A stretch of 64,000 bases of DNA. Source: Terebella lapidaria (Eukaryota > Annelida > Polychaeta > Terebellida > Terebellidae). Positions 1 through 11,344 of the stretch are shown one piece after another; positions within the stretch are counted from its first letter, which is position 1, and every line of letters starts with the position of its first letter. The stretch spans positions 37,496,157-37,560,156 of the forward strand of contig OX424562.1 of NCBI GenBank assembly GCA_949152475.1, given 5' to 3'. Below the pieces are notes generated by a model. It saw only the letters and a list, made by a program, of their open reading frames with translations. It made no database searches and was not told the DNA's origin. Both the position numbers and the translations under genes were made by a program.

Positions 1-1073
1 ACCTGATTAAATCATTAGAACATTTTATTTCAGTCACAGTACGTGGTAGAACTACGAACGCTGAGAGTGTTGAATTCAGGAAATTTGTAGCCAGGTAACC
101 ACCATCAAAATAGTAGTCTGTAATAAAGACTAGTCTGGTCGAGTCGCAGCTTAAAGTTAGGAAGAGGGCTGTAAAATTTCATGCGACTTACCCGCGGGGA
201 GGTGAAGAGTCTCGAGATCTCGCCCGTGTTGGAGTCGTCTCGTCCCCAGAGACACAAGAACTTTCCATCAGGAGCCTGGACGTCACTCTCGAGTCGTGAG
301 CTCAACATTGCCTTCTGGACCTGCATCCACTTCAGAGGCTGGTCCGTGTCGTTAGCCTCGAGCTGGTAGCCGCACAGATCAGAGTCCTCGATGTCACAGT
401 CGCCGTCCTCGAACGTGACGTCATCACGACTGGAACAGGATTCGTCTGTGTAGATCACGTGGTCGACGGCGATCAGTTGGTGGCTCGTGTTGTGTTGTTT
501 GGCCGAGAATGCGATCCGATAGATTCCCGAGAGTCCCTGAAGGGGAATTCGCTCCGAGTACCACTGGTCGTCGTTGATGCAAGGATACTCCCGGACAAGA
601 GTGGAGCTGAGCGGGTTCATGCCCTTGTGGTCGGCGTACTGCTGAAGCAGCAACCTGAAGTGTGTATCGAGAGGGTCGGCGAGGTCTCCGCACACGTTGT
701 TGTGGAAGAGGAAGTACAGACAGCCCTGACGGTCTATGGTGAGCGGGGGACTGACGAGGTCAGTCCAGAGCCCCACAGCCCGGAGGTCGAGCGTGGCGGG
801 GATGTACATGTACTCTCCCTTAGGACTGGATGACAGCATGGTGCCGGGTTGACCAGGGTCATACTCTGCTCGGGGGATCGACCCGCTCCGCACTGACCAC
901 TTCAGGCCATGCTGGTCGTAGCTCCGATAAGACTTGGTGCAGCTGTCAGACGCGCCAAAGGAACAGTTGACAGCTGTGTTGACATCGGGACAGCTTGCTG
1001 AAGTTGTTGCAACCAGAATTGAAGTCATCAGCAGCGGTGGCAACGCCAACCAAAACATCTGTGACATTGTCAT
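1..1073 (-). CDS. Secreted MAM-domain protein, copy B (partial, runs off left edge)
   Basis: The first coding exon runs from an ATG at 1073 to a GT donor at 191-190 (last exon base 192), 294 codons. A polypyrimidine-poor acceptor at 4-3 lets a second exon begin at base 2, exactly as in copy A, so the rest lies outside the window. An acceptor just before the ATG suggests a 5' UTR intron. The product starts with a hydrophobic signal peptide (core around LALPPLLMTSILVATTSAS), then a complete MAM-like domain, then the start of a second (FEDGDCDIEDSDLCGY). MAM domains are extracellular adhesion modules of about 160-170 residues with paired cysteines. The mature part differs from copy A at about seven residues in some 270, whereas the introns (about 189 and 106 bp) do not look alike. 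The ligand is unknown. Confidence 0.85.
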
Positions 1074-2040
1074 CTGAGAATATCGAAATACATGTTTTAC
1101 TTGAGGTGCAAGAATTGTGTATGATAATTGAGCGAAATTGTTGAACCGAAATTTATTACAATTAGGTGTAATCCTTCCTTGAGATAGCACTTACTCTCAC
1201 GCGCGTGTCCGTCGTAAATATCAAGTTTTGCCTTTGTTCCAAACGAAATCAACCTTAGCTGCAAAAGTGCCAAAACTGGAAATGGAACAAACTTGCGTCT
1301 CGAAGCGAGCCCTGTCCAAAAAAAGAGAAACGAATTTCATAAAATTTCTCATAATTTATGTACGAATATTCACAATAACGCACAATATAGGCCTATGTTT
1401 GCTAGGTAAGGTTTATTTTTCACATTAGCTTTTTGAATGTGAAAGAGAAAGACTGAACCGAAAGTACTCTGGAGTGTTTAAACTCTCACCAATGCACATC
1501 CTGTGGACTATTGTGTCTCTCGTGTAGTTCTCTTCATTACCCTCTTGTAAAATTGGTTGAGAGTAAATTTCCGCCTCACATTATACCATAGCGGCCTACC
1601 TGGATTTCCAAGGATTTCCGGTATTTTGTTGTTTGTTCGCTGTACGTGCCCTGGGAAAATGACAGCAAGGCTACAGGCGTGCAGGAGAAATGTCAAAAGA
1701 GCTTTTGGAAACTCGACAGTGGACTCTGGACCCGTCGTCAGGCCACACTGCATGTCGGCATCCAGGCATCACCGTAAGTATTGCACAACTTCAATCTGAT
1801 CATATTTGCAGTGTTTGAGATTAGTGAACGTTTGAGGGTATTGCAAATATTTTGAGGTTATTACAAATAACAAATACTTTGTCGCGCAAAGTTGACACGA
1901 ATCGAAGATGCCATGTTTGAAATAATTTAATAGGAATATAAATTTTACAAGGATACAGCCAAAGTATTGAAGTCGCAACCGTAACAATACTTATATTTAA
2001 AAAAGAAAGATATTCTCTGAAAAGGTATACCCCAAAAGTT
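1074..2040. other. Intergenic space between the divergent MAM genes, no gene seen
   Basis: This AT-rich stretch holds only short unsupported reading frames on both strands. It includes the 5' flank and probable 5' UTR of MAM copy B. I see no conserved domain and no long repeat. Confidence 0.5.
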
Positions 2041-2129
2041 GATTGATCGGAACGTCTATTTCCACCCATTTTGTATTTTGTTCTAAATATACATGCACTT
2101 TGGTTAGCATGAGATATGATAGGCATTGT

Positions 2130-2660
2130 GCAGTAAAAAATGTTTTTCAATGTAACTTGAGATATGTCACATATCAACCAGCCTTTTTGTCCTGTGACCT
2201 TGAAAATAAGGTCAAGGGTCAAGTTCAAGGTGACGAGCAAATTCAGCATACATGTATATCGTTTTCTGATTCTATCGTTTTCTGATTCCCAAGCCATAAA
2301 GTCAATGATAAGCAAGAAATTAGCCATTTTGTCCTGTGATCTTGAAAATTAGATCGAAGGTCAAATTTAAGGTCACGAGAATATTCAGCATATGTCATTT
2401 CCTATATGGCAGCAATTGATTCCTAATCTCTAATCTCAAAAATTAAGTGAGATATTAGGCATAATGTGTCCGATTATAAAGCATAGGAGAATTTAACATG
2501 GGAAAGTCCCATCTGGGAAGAAAAACTCAGAATGGTCGCCACACGCAGACCGGCGATTCAATGGCAACGAAACTTATACACGTCACAGAGGTATATACAA
2601 TTTTTGAAGCACTGATCAGAATGTTTTTGAGAAAATGGCCACCGAAGATAAAAATGTAGA
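2130..2660 (-). repeat. Dispersed AGGTCA-rich repeat, copy 1
   Basis: Reads as the reverse complement of the family at 21.7 and 25.1 kb. It has CCTTGAAAATAAGGTCAAGG-type blocks, the phrase on cells with missing UBA is absent, and it ends in a GC-richer part with GCCACACGCAGACCGGCGAT that recurs near 18.8 kb and 21.95 kb. No coding capacity is apparent. Confidence 0.6.
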
Positions 2661-2730
2661 CGAACGCCACAGCAATTGGTTATCGGGCCAAAGTTCCTTC
2701 ATTCGTATGTGAGACCTTTCCCTGAAATAC

Positions 2731-2850
2731 ATTGTCTAGAGATGGAGGAGATTTCAGTGAAAAATCGAGTTGACTCGACCGGGACTCGAACGACGGACCT
2801 TCCGTTTGCTGGGCGACTGCTCTACCAATTGAGCTCCATCTCTAAACATT
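2731..2850 (-). repeat. tRNA-derived SINE-like unit, left member of an inverted pair
   Basis: On the minus strand an A-box-like GCTCAATTGGTAGAGCAG (2834-2817) is followed about 40 bp later by a B-box-like GTTCGAGTCC (about 2790-2780), the spacing of a tRNA-type Pol III promoter. The 3' tail (GATTTTTCACTGA, then CTCCATCTCTAGACA) is shared with the unit at 3020-3135. The acceptor stem does not pair, so this is a tRNA-derived repeat, not a tRNA gene. Confidence 0.7.
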
Positions 2851-3019
2851 GTCTATGAGGCCAACATGCCTGCTATCACATTTCTATACATAGAAAAGCA
2901 TAAATAAATGAGGCATACCATACTAGCGTGTCCAGATCAAGACTGAATGGTCGTTTTGGTACATCAGCTAGAGAGCCTAGTTGGCCCATACATATGCACC
3001 TATATTTCAGTGGGAAATT

Positions 3020-3135
3020 GGGGAGCCTCGGTAGGTCAATTGGTAAAGCACCCGGCAAGCGGAAGGTCCGTGGTTCGAGTCCCGGTCGAGTCAATTCGAT
3101 TTTTCACTGACATCTCCTCCATCTCTAGACATTTT
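3020..3135 (+). repeat. tRNA-derived SINE-like unit, right member of an inverted pair
   Basis: A-box-like GTCAATTGGTAAAGCAC (about 3034-3050) and B-box-like GGTTCGAGTCC (3072-3082) are followed by the same tail as the 2731-2850 unit but in the opposite orientation. About 45 bp of downstream flank (ATGAGGCCAACATGCC) recurs beside both units. It does not fold as an intact tRNA. Confidence 0.7.
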
Positions 3136-3446
3136 CTATGAGGCCAACATGCCTGCTATCACATTCCTGAAATACATGTAATAGATATATCATGTATATG
3201 TATCAATTCAATTTTGCACGACAGCGTTTCTATATTGTGCCCAGGTCAGTAAAAAAAAGCTCCAAATGTAGCTAATTCAAGCAATATCCTTGTTTTACGT
3301 CTTGAATACTCAATAAAATAGTTAATGAACTTCAGTATTTCAGTGCAAAAGTGGAGTTAGACTTTAATCTGACACGGATATGGATAATTTGAACTCGAAT
3401 AAAGCGTTCGTCTAATTTTGAAACTCCCTAGGCTCTTTGAAGAAAC
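3136..3446. other. 5' flank of MAM copy A
   Basis: AT-rich, with no repeat or gene that I can support. It should contain the promoter and 5' UTR of the MAM gene starting at 3447, but I see no clear TATA box. Confidence 0.4.
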
Positions 3447-4932
3447 ATGGCATTGATTGTGTGGCTGACGCTACCACTGCTGCTGTTGGCTTCAATTCTG
3501 GTTGCAACAACTTCAGCAAGTTGTCCCGATGTCAACACAGCTGTCAACTGTTCTTTTGGCGCGTCTGACAGCTGCACCAAGTCTTATCGGAGCTACGACC
3601 AGCATGGCCTGAAGTGGTCAGTGCGGAGCGGGTCGATCCCCCGAGCCGAGTATGACCCTGGTCAACCCGGCACCATGCTGTCATCCAGTCCTAAGGGAGA
3701 GTACATGTACATCCCCGCCACGCTCGACCCCCGGGCTGTGGGGCTCTGGACCGACCTCGTCAGTCCCCCGCTCACCATAGACCGTCAGGGCTGTCTGTAC
3801 TTCCTCTTCCACAACAACGTGTGCGGAGACCTCGCCGACCCTCTCGATACACACTTCAGGGTGCTGCTTCAGCAGTACGCCGACCACAAGGGCATGAACC
3901 CGCTCAGCTCCACTCTTGTCCGGGAGTATCCTTGCATCAACGACGACCACTGGTACTCGGAACGAATTCCCCTCCAGGGATTGTCGGGAATCTATCGGAT
4001 CGCATTTTCGGCCAAACAACACGACACGAGCCACCAACTGATAGCCGTCGACCACGTGATCTACACGGACGAATCCTGTTCCAGCCGTGATGACGTCACG
4101 TTCGAGGACGGCGACTGTGACTTCGAGGATTCTGATCTGTGCGGCTACCAGCTCGAGGCTAACGACACGGACCAGCCTCTGAAGTGGATGCAGGTCCAGA
4201 AGGAAATGTTGAGCTCGCGGCTCGAGAGTGACGTCCAGGCTCCTGATGGAAAGTTCTTGTGTCTCTGGGGACGAGACGACTCCAACACGGGCGAGATTTC
4301 GAAACTCTTCACCTCCCCGCGGGTAAGTCAAAGAAAAAAATTCCGTGTGCTAGCTGGCATTGTATATTTTTTTGGTAATGTTTTTGTTGCAAAATGCATG
4401 AGGTGAGAAAATAATATCTACTGACCAGGTGCTGATTGAAAATGATGGCTGTTTGAGTGTGGTATACTACAGCGGTCGCTATGACAACGACAATGACGAC
4501 GAGGCAGCTTTACAGCTCTTCACTGAAGATTCCAGTGGCACCAAGTCACTTCTTCACGAGTTTCCCGCCACGCTTGGCGACGAACCAATCAGAGCCTTCG
4601 TTACATTGCCTCGTGGTCAGCACAATGTCACGTTCTCGGCTTCTGTGAAACTGCCGTTCGGGGGAGCCCCTCGTAACGTCATCTGTCTGGACGACGTTGA
4701 GATTCACCAGAAGGCCTGTGACGAGATCCGCTGTGATGATTCTGTGTGCGAGGTGGAGGCAGCGGAGGCAGCTTGTAACGGACAGGGGACGTGTGTTGGT
4801 CAGGGCCTCAAACACAGCGTCTGTCACTGCAACCTGCCCTACATCGGTCGTGAGTGCAGCCACAATCCAGACCCCACAACAACCACGCCATCAACCACGA
4901 CCCCATGTCCATACTGGCAATGGTGTAACTAA
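3447..4932 (+). CDS. Secreted protein with two MAM domains, an EGF-like module and a Thr-rich tail, copy A
   Basis: Two exons, 3447-4322 and 4429-4932, joined in phase 0 across a 106-bp GT-AG intron, give 459 residues. Residues 1-25 are a signal peptide (MALIVWLTLPLLLLASILVA). A first MAM-like domain spans about 26-225 (SCPDVNTAVNC to DHVIYTDESC). A canonical MAM domain spans about 230-405, from FEDGDCDFEDSDLCGY through LCLWGRD to VICLDDVEI. Then comes a six-cysteine EGF-like module (CNGQGTC, CHCNLPYIGREC) and a short TTTTPSTTT mucin-like end with no membrane anchor. The exon-2 start matches the family rule of a MAM domain split by an intron. Family knowledge suggests a secreted adhesion or matrix role; partner and tissue cannot be read here. 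It lies head-to-head with copy B. Confidence 0.88.
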
Positions 4933-5116
4933 GGTCTTCGACAAAATATCGTTTAATCGTGTGATGAATAATGTAATTGTGTCAGCTCAAAAAGATGTTT
5001 TGCAATAATCTCACTCCACGTTATGATTCCCTTCCATGATTCGGTGCCTCATTGGTCTTTATTTGGACTCACGTAGCCATGTTATAGTATTTTGTTATCG
5101 GGAAACTTTGCACATG

Positions 5117-5122
5117 AATAAA
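5117..5122 (+). terminator. Poly(A) signal AATAAA for MAM copy A
   Basis: AATAAA lies 185 bp after the stop codon of the MAM gene. A second AATAAA-like site follows near 5157. This is a canonical hexamer in the right place; the cleavage site is unseen. Confidence 0.5.
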
Positions 5123-5556
5123 CCTATATTTATGAATTTCATTTATGGTTCAAAGTTAATAAATAATTTTATTATATACATCACATTGTACCGTCAATTT
5201 AATGGTCTTCAAATGCCTGTGGAACAAACCCCGCGTTCTGCGTAATTTTGTGAAGTTTTGTGCGAGGTGCTTTGCTGCAGCAGAATTGTGGGCCAGACAC
5301 ACTATAAAACACACCGGGAAAAATCAAAGGATCTACATGTATGTGTTCGAAACAACAATGCATTTCCTTCGTAAGTTAAACAAAAGTATTATATACTATG
5401 ATCATAAAAGTCGATATCTATTTACATAGTGTGTAACATACACAAAATCGTTACACTTTTACATATTGGGCCATAAAAAGTATTCAAGCCGACGTTACAG
5501 ACCAGATCGTATTATGCAATTCTTCTCTAAAAACCACTCCATTTTCATTTTGTTAT

Positions 5557-7015
5557 TCAGATCAGCAGACCGATGAGTGACGATGTGATTAGCGCCATTA
5601 CAGACACCACAAGGGGCGGGGCTCCATCTTCAGGTGCCGGGGTAGACTCCGCCCCGTTCTGCTCGCTCGCCCCGCCCACCTGATCCTCGGCCCCGCCCAC
5701 TTCAGCCCCTTCGTGCGCCTCCTGCTCGTTGATTCCGCCATCCTCCATAGAACCTGTTCGTGATGATTGAAATGATGAGTGAAAATGAAGATATTCAAAC
5801 TATAAACACATCCATGCGGCGACAATACAATAAACTCAATTTAGTCATTCCGCATTAGCTGGTTGTGAATATATCGTCTTAGAGCACTGTACCAGTTGCA
5901 GTTTTCATGATATTCAGAATATTCATACATAAAACACTTGCATATTGCCATATATTCAAACCTGTTTGATCTTCAGAATTCATTCCTCCATCTCCACTAC
6001 CGCCTTCTAACACCCTATTATCGCTCTCTGGTGGATCTGAATTTTGTGGTGAATTGCCACTTTCTTGTTCGGCTCCTTGATCGGGATCATCTGAATCATC
6101 ATCATTTGGCTGGATTTCATCTGGAGCTGGTTCTTCGGAATCTGGATATGAGATTCCTTGATCTGATATAGAGCTGTCCGTATCCGTCTCACCTTCTGGA
6201 TCCGTTGGACCTTCGCTCGTGTCTGGTGTTTCTACCTCAGGATCTGACGTCATATCCTCTGAGTCCTCTGTCGTGTCAACTTCTTTGTCTTTGTCCTTCT
6301 TTTTCTTGTCTTTGTCCTTGTCCTTGCCGTCTTTTTTTGTATCATCGCCCTCTGCTCGAGAACCTTCATCTCCAGTCTCTTCCTCCTGGGTTTGTCCTGG
6401 ATCCTCTTCAGTGTCGGCCTGTTGTTCTTCCTCAACTTGTTCCTCAGCCGGCTGTTCCTCATTCGTTACCTCTTCATCCTCGCCAGTTCCAGTATCTTCA
6501 TCCGTGGATGATTCACTTCCCTGTCCCGGAGTTTCTTCCCCATTCTCTGTCCCGCCGTCAGCCTCGTCTTCTGTGGAACTCTCCGGCGAGAGGTCTATTT
6601 CCACCTGACCCCCCTCTGTGTTGTCTTGGTCACCGGGTGTCTCTTCACTGCCAGTGTCTGTGTCATAAAGATGATATCCCATAAAGATAATTGAACACTT
6701 TTTTTAGTCAAGAACCAGAAGTTCGGAGCTTGTACACAGAGACAAACAGTTTCTAAATTTTCAACATTTTTTTCTGCCAATTCATTCTCATTTATGTGTA
6801 TTGTTCGTATCCAGTACAAAATATCGTGGGTGACTTTATATTTGGAGGGCTCCAGAAGAGAACCGGTTCCAGTTTGTCACCACGTCTTAACTTTTTGGAA
6901 TAGATCGTTTCGCCAGCAGACCTTGTGGAGTGTCCTGGTCCTGCTGGTCCCCTGTCTGTGAGCTTACAAGCCTCGGTAAACAGACGAGAAACAACAGCAA
7001 CACCGCACCATGCAT
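5557..7015 (-). CDS. Acidic secreted protein with C-terminal GPI-type signal (three exons)
   Basis: Exons 7015-6922, 6657-5962 and 5753-5557, all joined in phase 1 at GT-AG borders, encode 328 residues. Exon 1 gives a signal peptide (MHGAVLLLFLVCLPRLVSS) and QTGDQQDQDTP. Exon 2 (232 codons) is almost wholly Glu, Asp, Ser, Thr, Gly, Pro and Gln, except for one basic block of alternating KD/KK near its middle (about residues 130-150). Exon 3 ends in a small-residue site (PEDGAPPL) followed by about 18 hydrophobic residues and stop, the layout of a GPI-attachment signal. It belongs with the genes at 23435 and 30227, which share the first and last exon types. No Pfam-like fold is visible. I infer a glycosylated cell-surface or shed acidic protein. 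Acidic biomineral-binding proteins look similar in composition, but nothing here proves that role. Confidence 0.75.
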
Positions 7016-7570
7016 CTTCTATGATATAATAACAATTGTAAATGATATAATCTGAAAAAAATGGATTATAGCTCATAAAGATTACTGCATTATGATGAAA
7101 AAACTATCAGTGAAATATACCTACTTTAGCTTGTTTGCCTCAGGAGAATTCCAATTCTGCTTGAAATAATCCATATATTGCTTAGTCATATCTGCGCGGA
7201 AAAAGCAGTTACGAGTTGATGTGCTGATAATATTGATCAAATCCACAGATCGGTGTGCGCTTTTGTGTTTTGTTTTTGCCTGTCGTAATTGGCTGTGGTT
7301 TTGGTATGTTGTGAGACCAGCATCTGTCACTACTTGAGTGGAACACCAGGCCGAAGTTGGTGGAGAATCGTACAAACTGGACCAATAATATGAGTATCAT
7401 AATGTTTTCTCGAATACGACAAACGAGATCAAATTAATGACAAGATTCTGGTATATATACACCACTAAACTATTGCCTGAATTGATATAAACTAGTTATT
7501 TCAGAAACTAGTTAGAAAATTATAACATAATTACAATTATTAATTATGGAATATGTTTGATTAGGAAGAG
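7016..7570. other. 5' flank of the acidic GPI-type gene
   Basis: AT-rich, with an 84-codon minus-strand frame (7375-7121) that I cannot assign. It may be 5' UTR or an upstream exon, or chance. Confidence 0.35.
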
Positions 7571-7579
7571 TTCAGTCTT

Positions 7580-8038
7580 GTGTTAATGTTCGGAGGAAGA
7601 TTGGACAAATTACCAATTTCTGATAGTATCGATTTATTATCAAACGAGCTTGGGTTTCTGACACTGAAAGTGCTAAATGTGTCCCATGATGTTGTTCTTT
7701 ATCAGACTGAATCAACATACTCGAATGAACAAATTGTCCGCAAGAAAAGCTATGTGACAAAAATAGGCCGGTTTGTAATTTCTCTAAAAACTGAAAAATA
7801 CCTAGCGGGCCAAAAATTGCACGTTTGCCCGCTGCTTGCTATGAAGTCAAAACTACGTTTTTACATTAAATATATTACTAATCGTTGTAAACTTCGGGAA
7901 AATGTGCAAATTATTAAATGTTTGAATAATCTTCCCAGACTCGCATGTGATCAACTGGATTATTCCACAAAAGGATTTTTTGTGTGTGCTTTCGATGCAA
8001 GTTGCATCGAACCTTCGAAGAAGTTGAACCGTCAGTAA
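7580..8038 (+). other. Unassigned 152-codon open frame
   Basis: An uninterrupted frame starting MLMFGGRLDKLPISDSIDLL and ending at a stop at 8036-8038. It is mixed in composition, with no signal peptide, repeat or motif that I recognise. Length alone in AT-rich DNA makes it a candidate exon or small gene. No paralogue is visible in this window and no splice context decides it. It could equally be chance. Confidence 0.25.
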
Positions 8039-8727
8039 AAAATCCAAATTGTTGAATAACCCTGTACATACATAACATTTCATCTTATTATTGTTGCTGT
8101 ATAGTGTTCAGTGTGACTCATAGTGTTCAGTGTGATATTCATTCCAGTTATTCCATCACGCTCCACCCCAATCAGTTGCTCAATTTGCCATGAATGTGAC
8201 TGCTCTGGAAGCTAACAGCCATCCACTGGGGATAGATGCTGCGACATTTGGTAAATTCGCCATAAAATTAAAAGTTGTTTTGAGCTGATAACTGCCTGCT
8301 ATGTCCAGTACAGCTCATGACGGATGGCCTGTCATCAAATCAGGGGGCCGGGGGGGGGGGGTCCCGGGAGCGAGTGAGGTGGTCCTCGGGTGGTCCGAGG
8401 TCGTTCTTCAGCCGCCTGGTGGTAGTCTGAACAGCTCACGCTGTTATTTATCACTAGATTATCGCTCTGTGGATAAATTTTACTCAACTCTCTTTAGGGC
8501 AATCGTGTACAAGGCGCTATTTAGTTTTGCAGACTATCTGTAACCATGAATCTGGTCCTTTTCGAAATTAGCATCGAATCAAATTTATTGGCATTATATT
8601 TTCTTCCTTTCTTTTTCTCTAATTCTTTCATGCGTATTACGTATATTAGTAGCAATTATTTCTTAACACACCTCTTATTTCAGAAAAAGAACAACTGTTC
8701 AATAACGTTGCTGTTTTTATTCATAGA

Positions 8728-8947
8728 GCCTGAAGTGACGTTACCCTATTCGGCGAAATTTGAGTTTCAAGCATCTTGTTATTTTATGTTAGGTTTTGAC
8801 CTTGGAAGAACATTGAATGTTACATGTAGAGAACATGACGCGACGCCTGTCCATTTCCCGTATAACTGGACAGTGATATGTTGTTATGCTATAGAACTCC
8901 CTATTATACTGTGTATGTTGGGGTACATAGCCTTAATATCAGCGTAA
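8728..8947 (+). other. Possible terminal exon with a C-terminal membrane segment
   Basis: A TTCATAG acceptor-like site at 8720-8727 precedes an open frame to a TAA at 8945-8947. It reads EPEVTLPYSAKFEF, then two N-glycosylation sequons (NVT, NWT), and ends in a hydrophobic run (CCYAIELPIILCMLGYIALI). That is a plausible last exon of a type I membrane protein, but I cannot find its upstream exons and the composition is close to background. Confidence 0.2.
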
Positions 8948-8949
8948 AC

Positions 8950-11340
8950 TATATACACGCACTTGTAAAAAAAACAATATTAACAAGTAACTTGATGTTG
9001 ATTCAAAAATGGCAATCATCGACTCATCGTGTATTTGAACGACATAAAAGTTGTAAATGTTGTAATGTAATAAACAGACATCGTATTTACACATGGCGAT
9101 ATATTTGCACTGAGCTTCCTGCAGTAGCTGATTGCGGGGTGACACACACGGAACCAGTCCCACCCCTGCCCGGCTACACCAAGCGCGTCATCTCTCCCGC
9201 CCGCCTCGTATTCCCACCAGCCACTCGCGCCCATCACGAGACCAGCAGCCCCGTGCAATATCCTCTCGTTATTGCCCGCCCCGGCACGACAGCGCTGTCG
9301 TGCAATATCGGTTCGTTACCGCCCGCTTCCGGATACGATTGTAGCGAGGAGTGTACAATATAGGAAGTGCGTCCTCTTGTGGTTGTACACTTTAAGTTGT
9401 AGCACACAGCACGACAGTCGGTAAGCTGTGGATTATCAGTGCAGGATTCAGGCTTGACACGCAAGGTAGGCGAAGAACAACGATTTATTTGACCATATAA
9501 TATTCATATATATATATATCGATAATACTACTCCAGTTTTGTAATAGTGCCATTTGTACTGGCAGTGGCAAATTGTTGACGTAATCTTAAACAAAATTGC
9601 ACACAATACGCAGATAAATCCACCGGATTCTATCAACTAAACGGGAACATACTTTCAATATCAAGGTAACGCGCTCAGCATCAGTGTGGTTAGTGAACGG
9701 ACATCATTGTCCAGAATATCTAACATTTGTATGTACACAGCTGTATGAACAGAAACCAAGTGTACATGGTCCACATTATATTTCGTAGTTATTGTGTGTT
9801 ATACAGTAGATATTGCCAGAACTGTCGAGGGTATTTCTTGTGTTGAAATTGCCTCTAGACAGTCTGTTCTCGAAAGACGCTGCGTCAATTCCAGACGGGG
9901 ACTTCCAAACTGTCCGATATTACCACGGGAAGCCCCGGCGCCAGCACAGCGAAAGGTCACGTGAAGGGGGTATACGTGAGTGGCGACTAAAACCAATGCT
10001 TCGGAGGGAGGGGTAACAAGCATTTTTCTTAGACTATGATACGCATTATGGTTAGTATATCTCTGTTTTAAAGAAAATAATAGTCTACCGGAACTAGTTG
10101 TGCCTCTGGTAATAAGTTCATTACCGTCATTGCTTTGGAGATTTTTGTTTTGGCAGTATCAAAAAAAAAAAAAACGTACGAAGACAGTGTATTAATCCGA
10201 GTTACAAGTAATGGGGCATTGTACGGGTATATACCCGAATATGACGTTCATTATTGGAGAGGAGAGTCGTCCTGTTCCAGACTGCTAAAGAGTGTGTTCG
10301 TCTTCCCTCGTCTGAGAAACAGAAATTACCCCCTTGATGCCATAGCCGTGCCTGGAGTGACATCAGCATCGTAAAATGTCTTATCCTGGACATGTTCTTA
10401 CTAGACAACTCAGCCCGACTCGACAAGCCTAGTGCAATATGCAGACTGAACGGGTGAAGAATTCGGTGCAATATCCACTCTGAATGCAAGTTATAACTCA
10501 TTCTCTGACTCGGCTGAGGAAGATTTCCGGGAAAAATGCATCTCGTTATGAATAAGCTGATGTGGATATAAACATGCATTTTTACAATCTTTTTCTTTTT
10601 GGCACGTAGGCGTATCAATTCAGTGTTTTCCGACAGTTTTCCGACGCAGACATCTATTTCTGCCCGTGACCAGTGTTCATTATCTACTTTGTACACGCGT
10701 CGTCAGAGTCACGACGCATCACGTCTCTGGATATTTCAGCAAAATAATGATGCCATGTGCCAGATATTTGACAGTTTCATTGACGCACAATGACCATAGC
10801 ATCGGTTGAGAATGCTGCTAAAATTACACCCATGTTTATGCAAAATCATGATGATATGGGAAACAATATATTGGTAAATTTTTTAAAAACACCAAAATCA
10901 ATTGGTTGTTGATGCAGATTTTTATTATGCAATATCAATGATTTATCCATGAAACGTGTCCTGGAGTCTTTTCGGAGTTTTACGTGTGGATCTATAGGCG
11001 AATGAACCAAAACGTGAATATTTATTATAGCGGTATATATCGTTTCCACGTGAAAGAAATGAAAACGAATGTCAGTAGCACATGTTCTGAACATATAAAT
11101 ATCATCAGAAACCCATATGGGTTTCTGATATCATTAATCATAAGGGAGCATTGTCAAAAACATGTATGTAGTACCTCCTGTACACGAGTAAATATATGTA
11201 AATATATGTACGTACTTAAAATACAACAACAAATAAACTAGCATATTCTTGTTATTAATTAGGTATCTTGATATATGTACTAAATACTGTTTATTTATGG
11301 GACTGCCCAATTGACAAATGTATCATATCAACGTACGGGA
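8950..11340. other. Gene-poor stretch with a GC-rich island
   Basis: Mostly AT-rich. A GC-rich island at about 9120-9350 contains a short imperfect tandem repeat around GTGCAATATC and CCCGC. The open frames crossing it (for example 8878-9363) have no recognisable domain. I find nothing else that I can support. Confidence 0.4.
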
Positions 11341-11344
11341 ATTA

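Noticed and set aside
2731-3135. Two tRNA genes with good A and B boxes
   Set aside because: The acceptor and T stems do not pair properly, and the units carry shared SINE-like tails, so they are tRNA-derived repeats.
3681-4331. 216-codon minus-strand frame
   Set aside because: Antisense shadow of the MAM gene exon, caused by its GC-rich third positions.
6205-6684. Plus-strand frames of 129 and 159 codons rich in Ser or Leu/Pro
   Set aside because: They are antisense shadows of the acidic exon; the minus strand has matching splice sites and a signal peptide.
8301-8543. 80-codon frame starting MSSTAHDGWPVIKSGGRGGG
   Set aside because: It spans a G-rich low-complexity tract and has no domain, splice context or paralogue.
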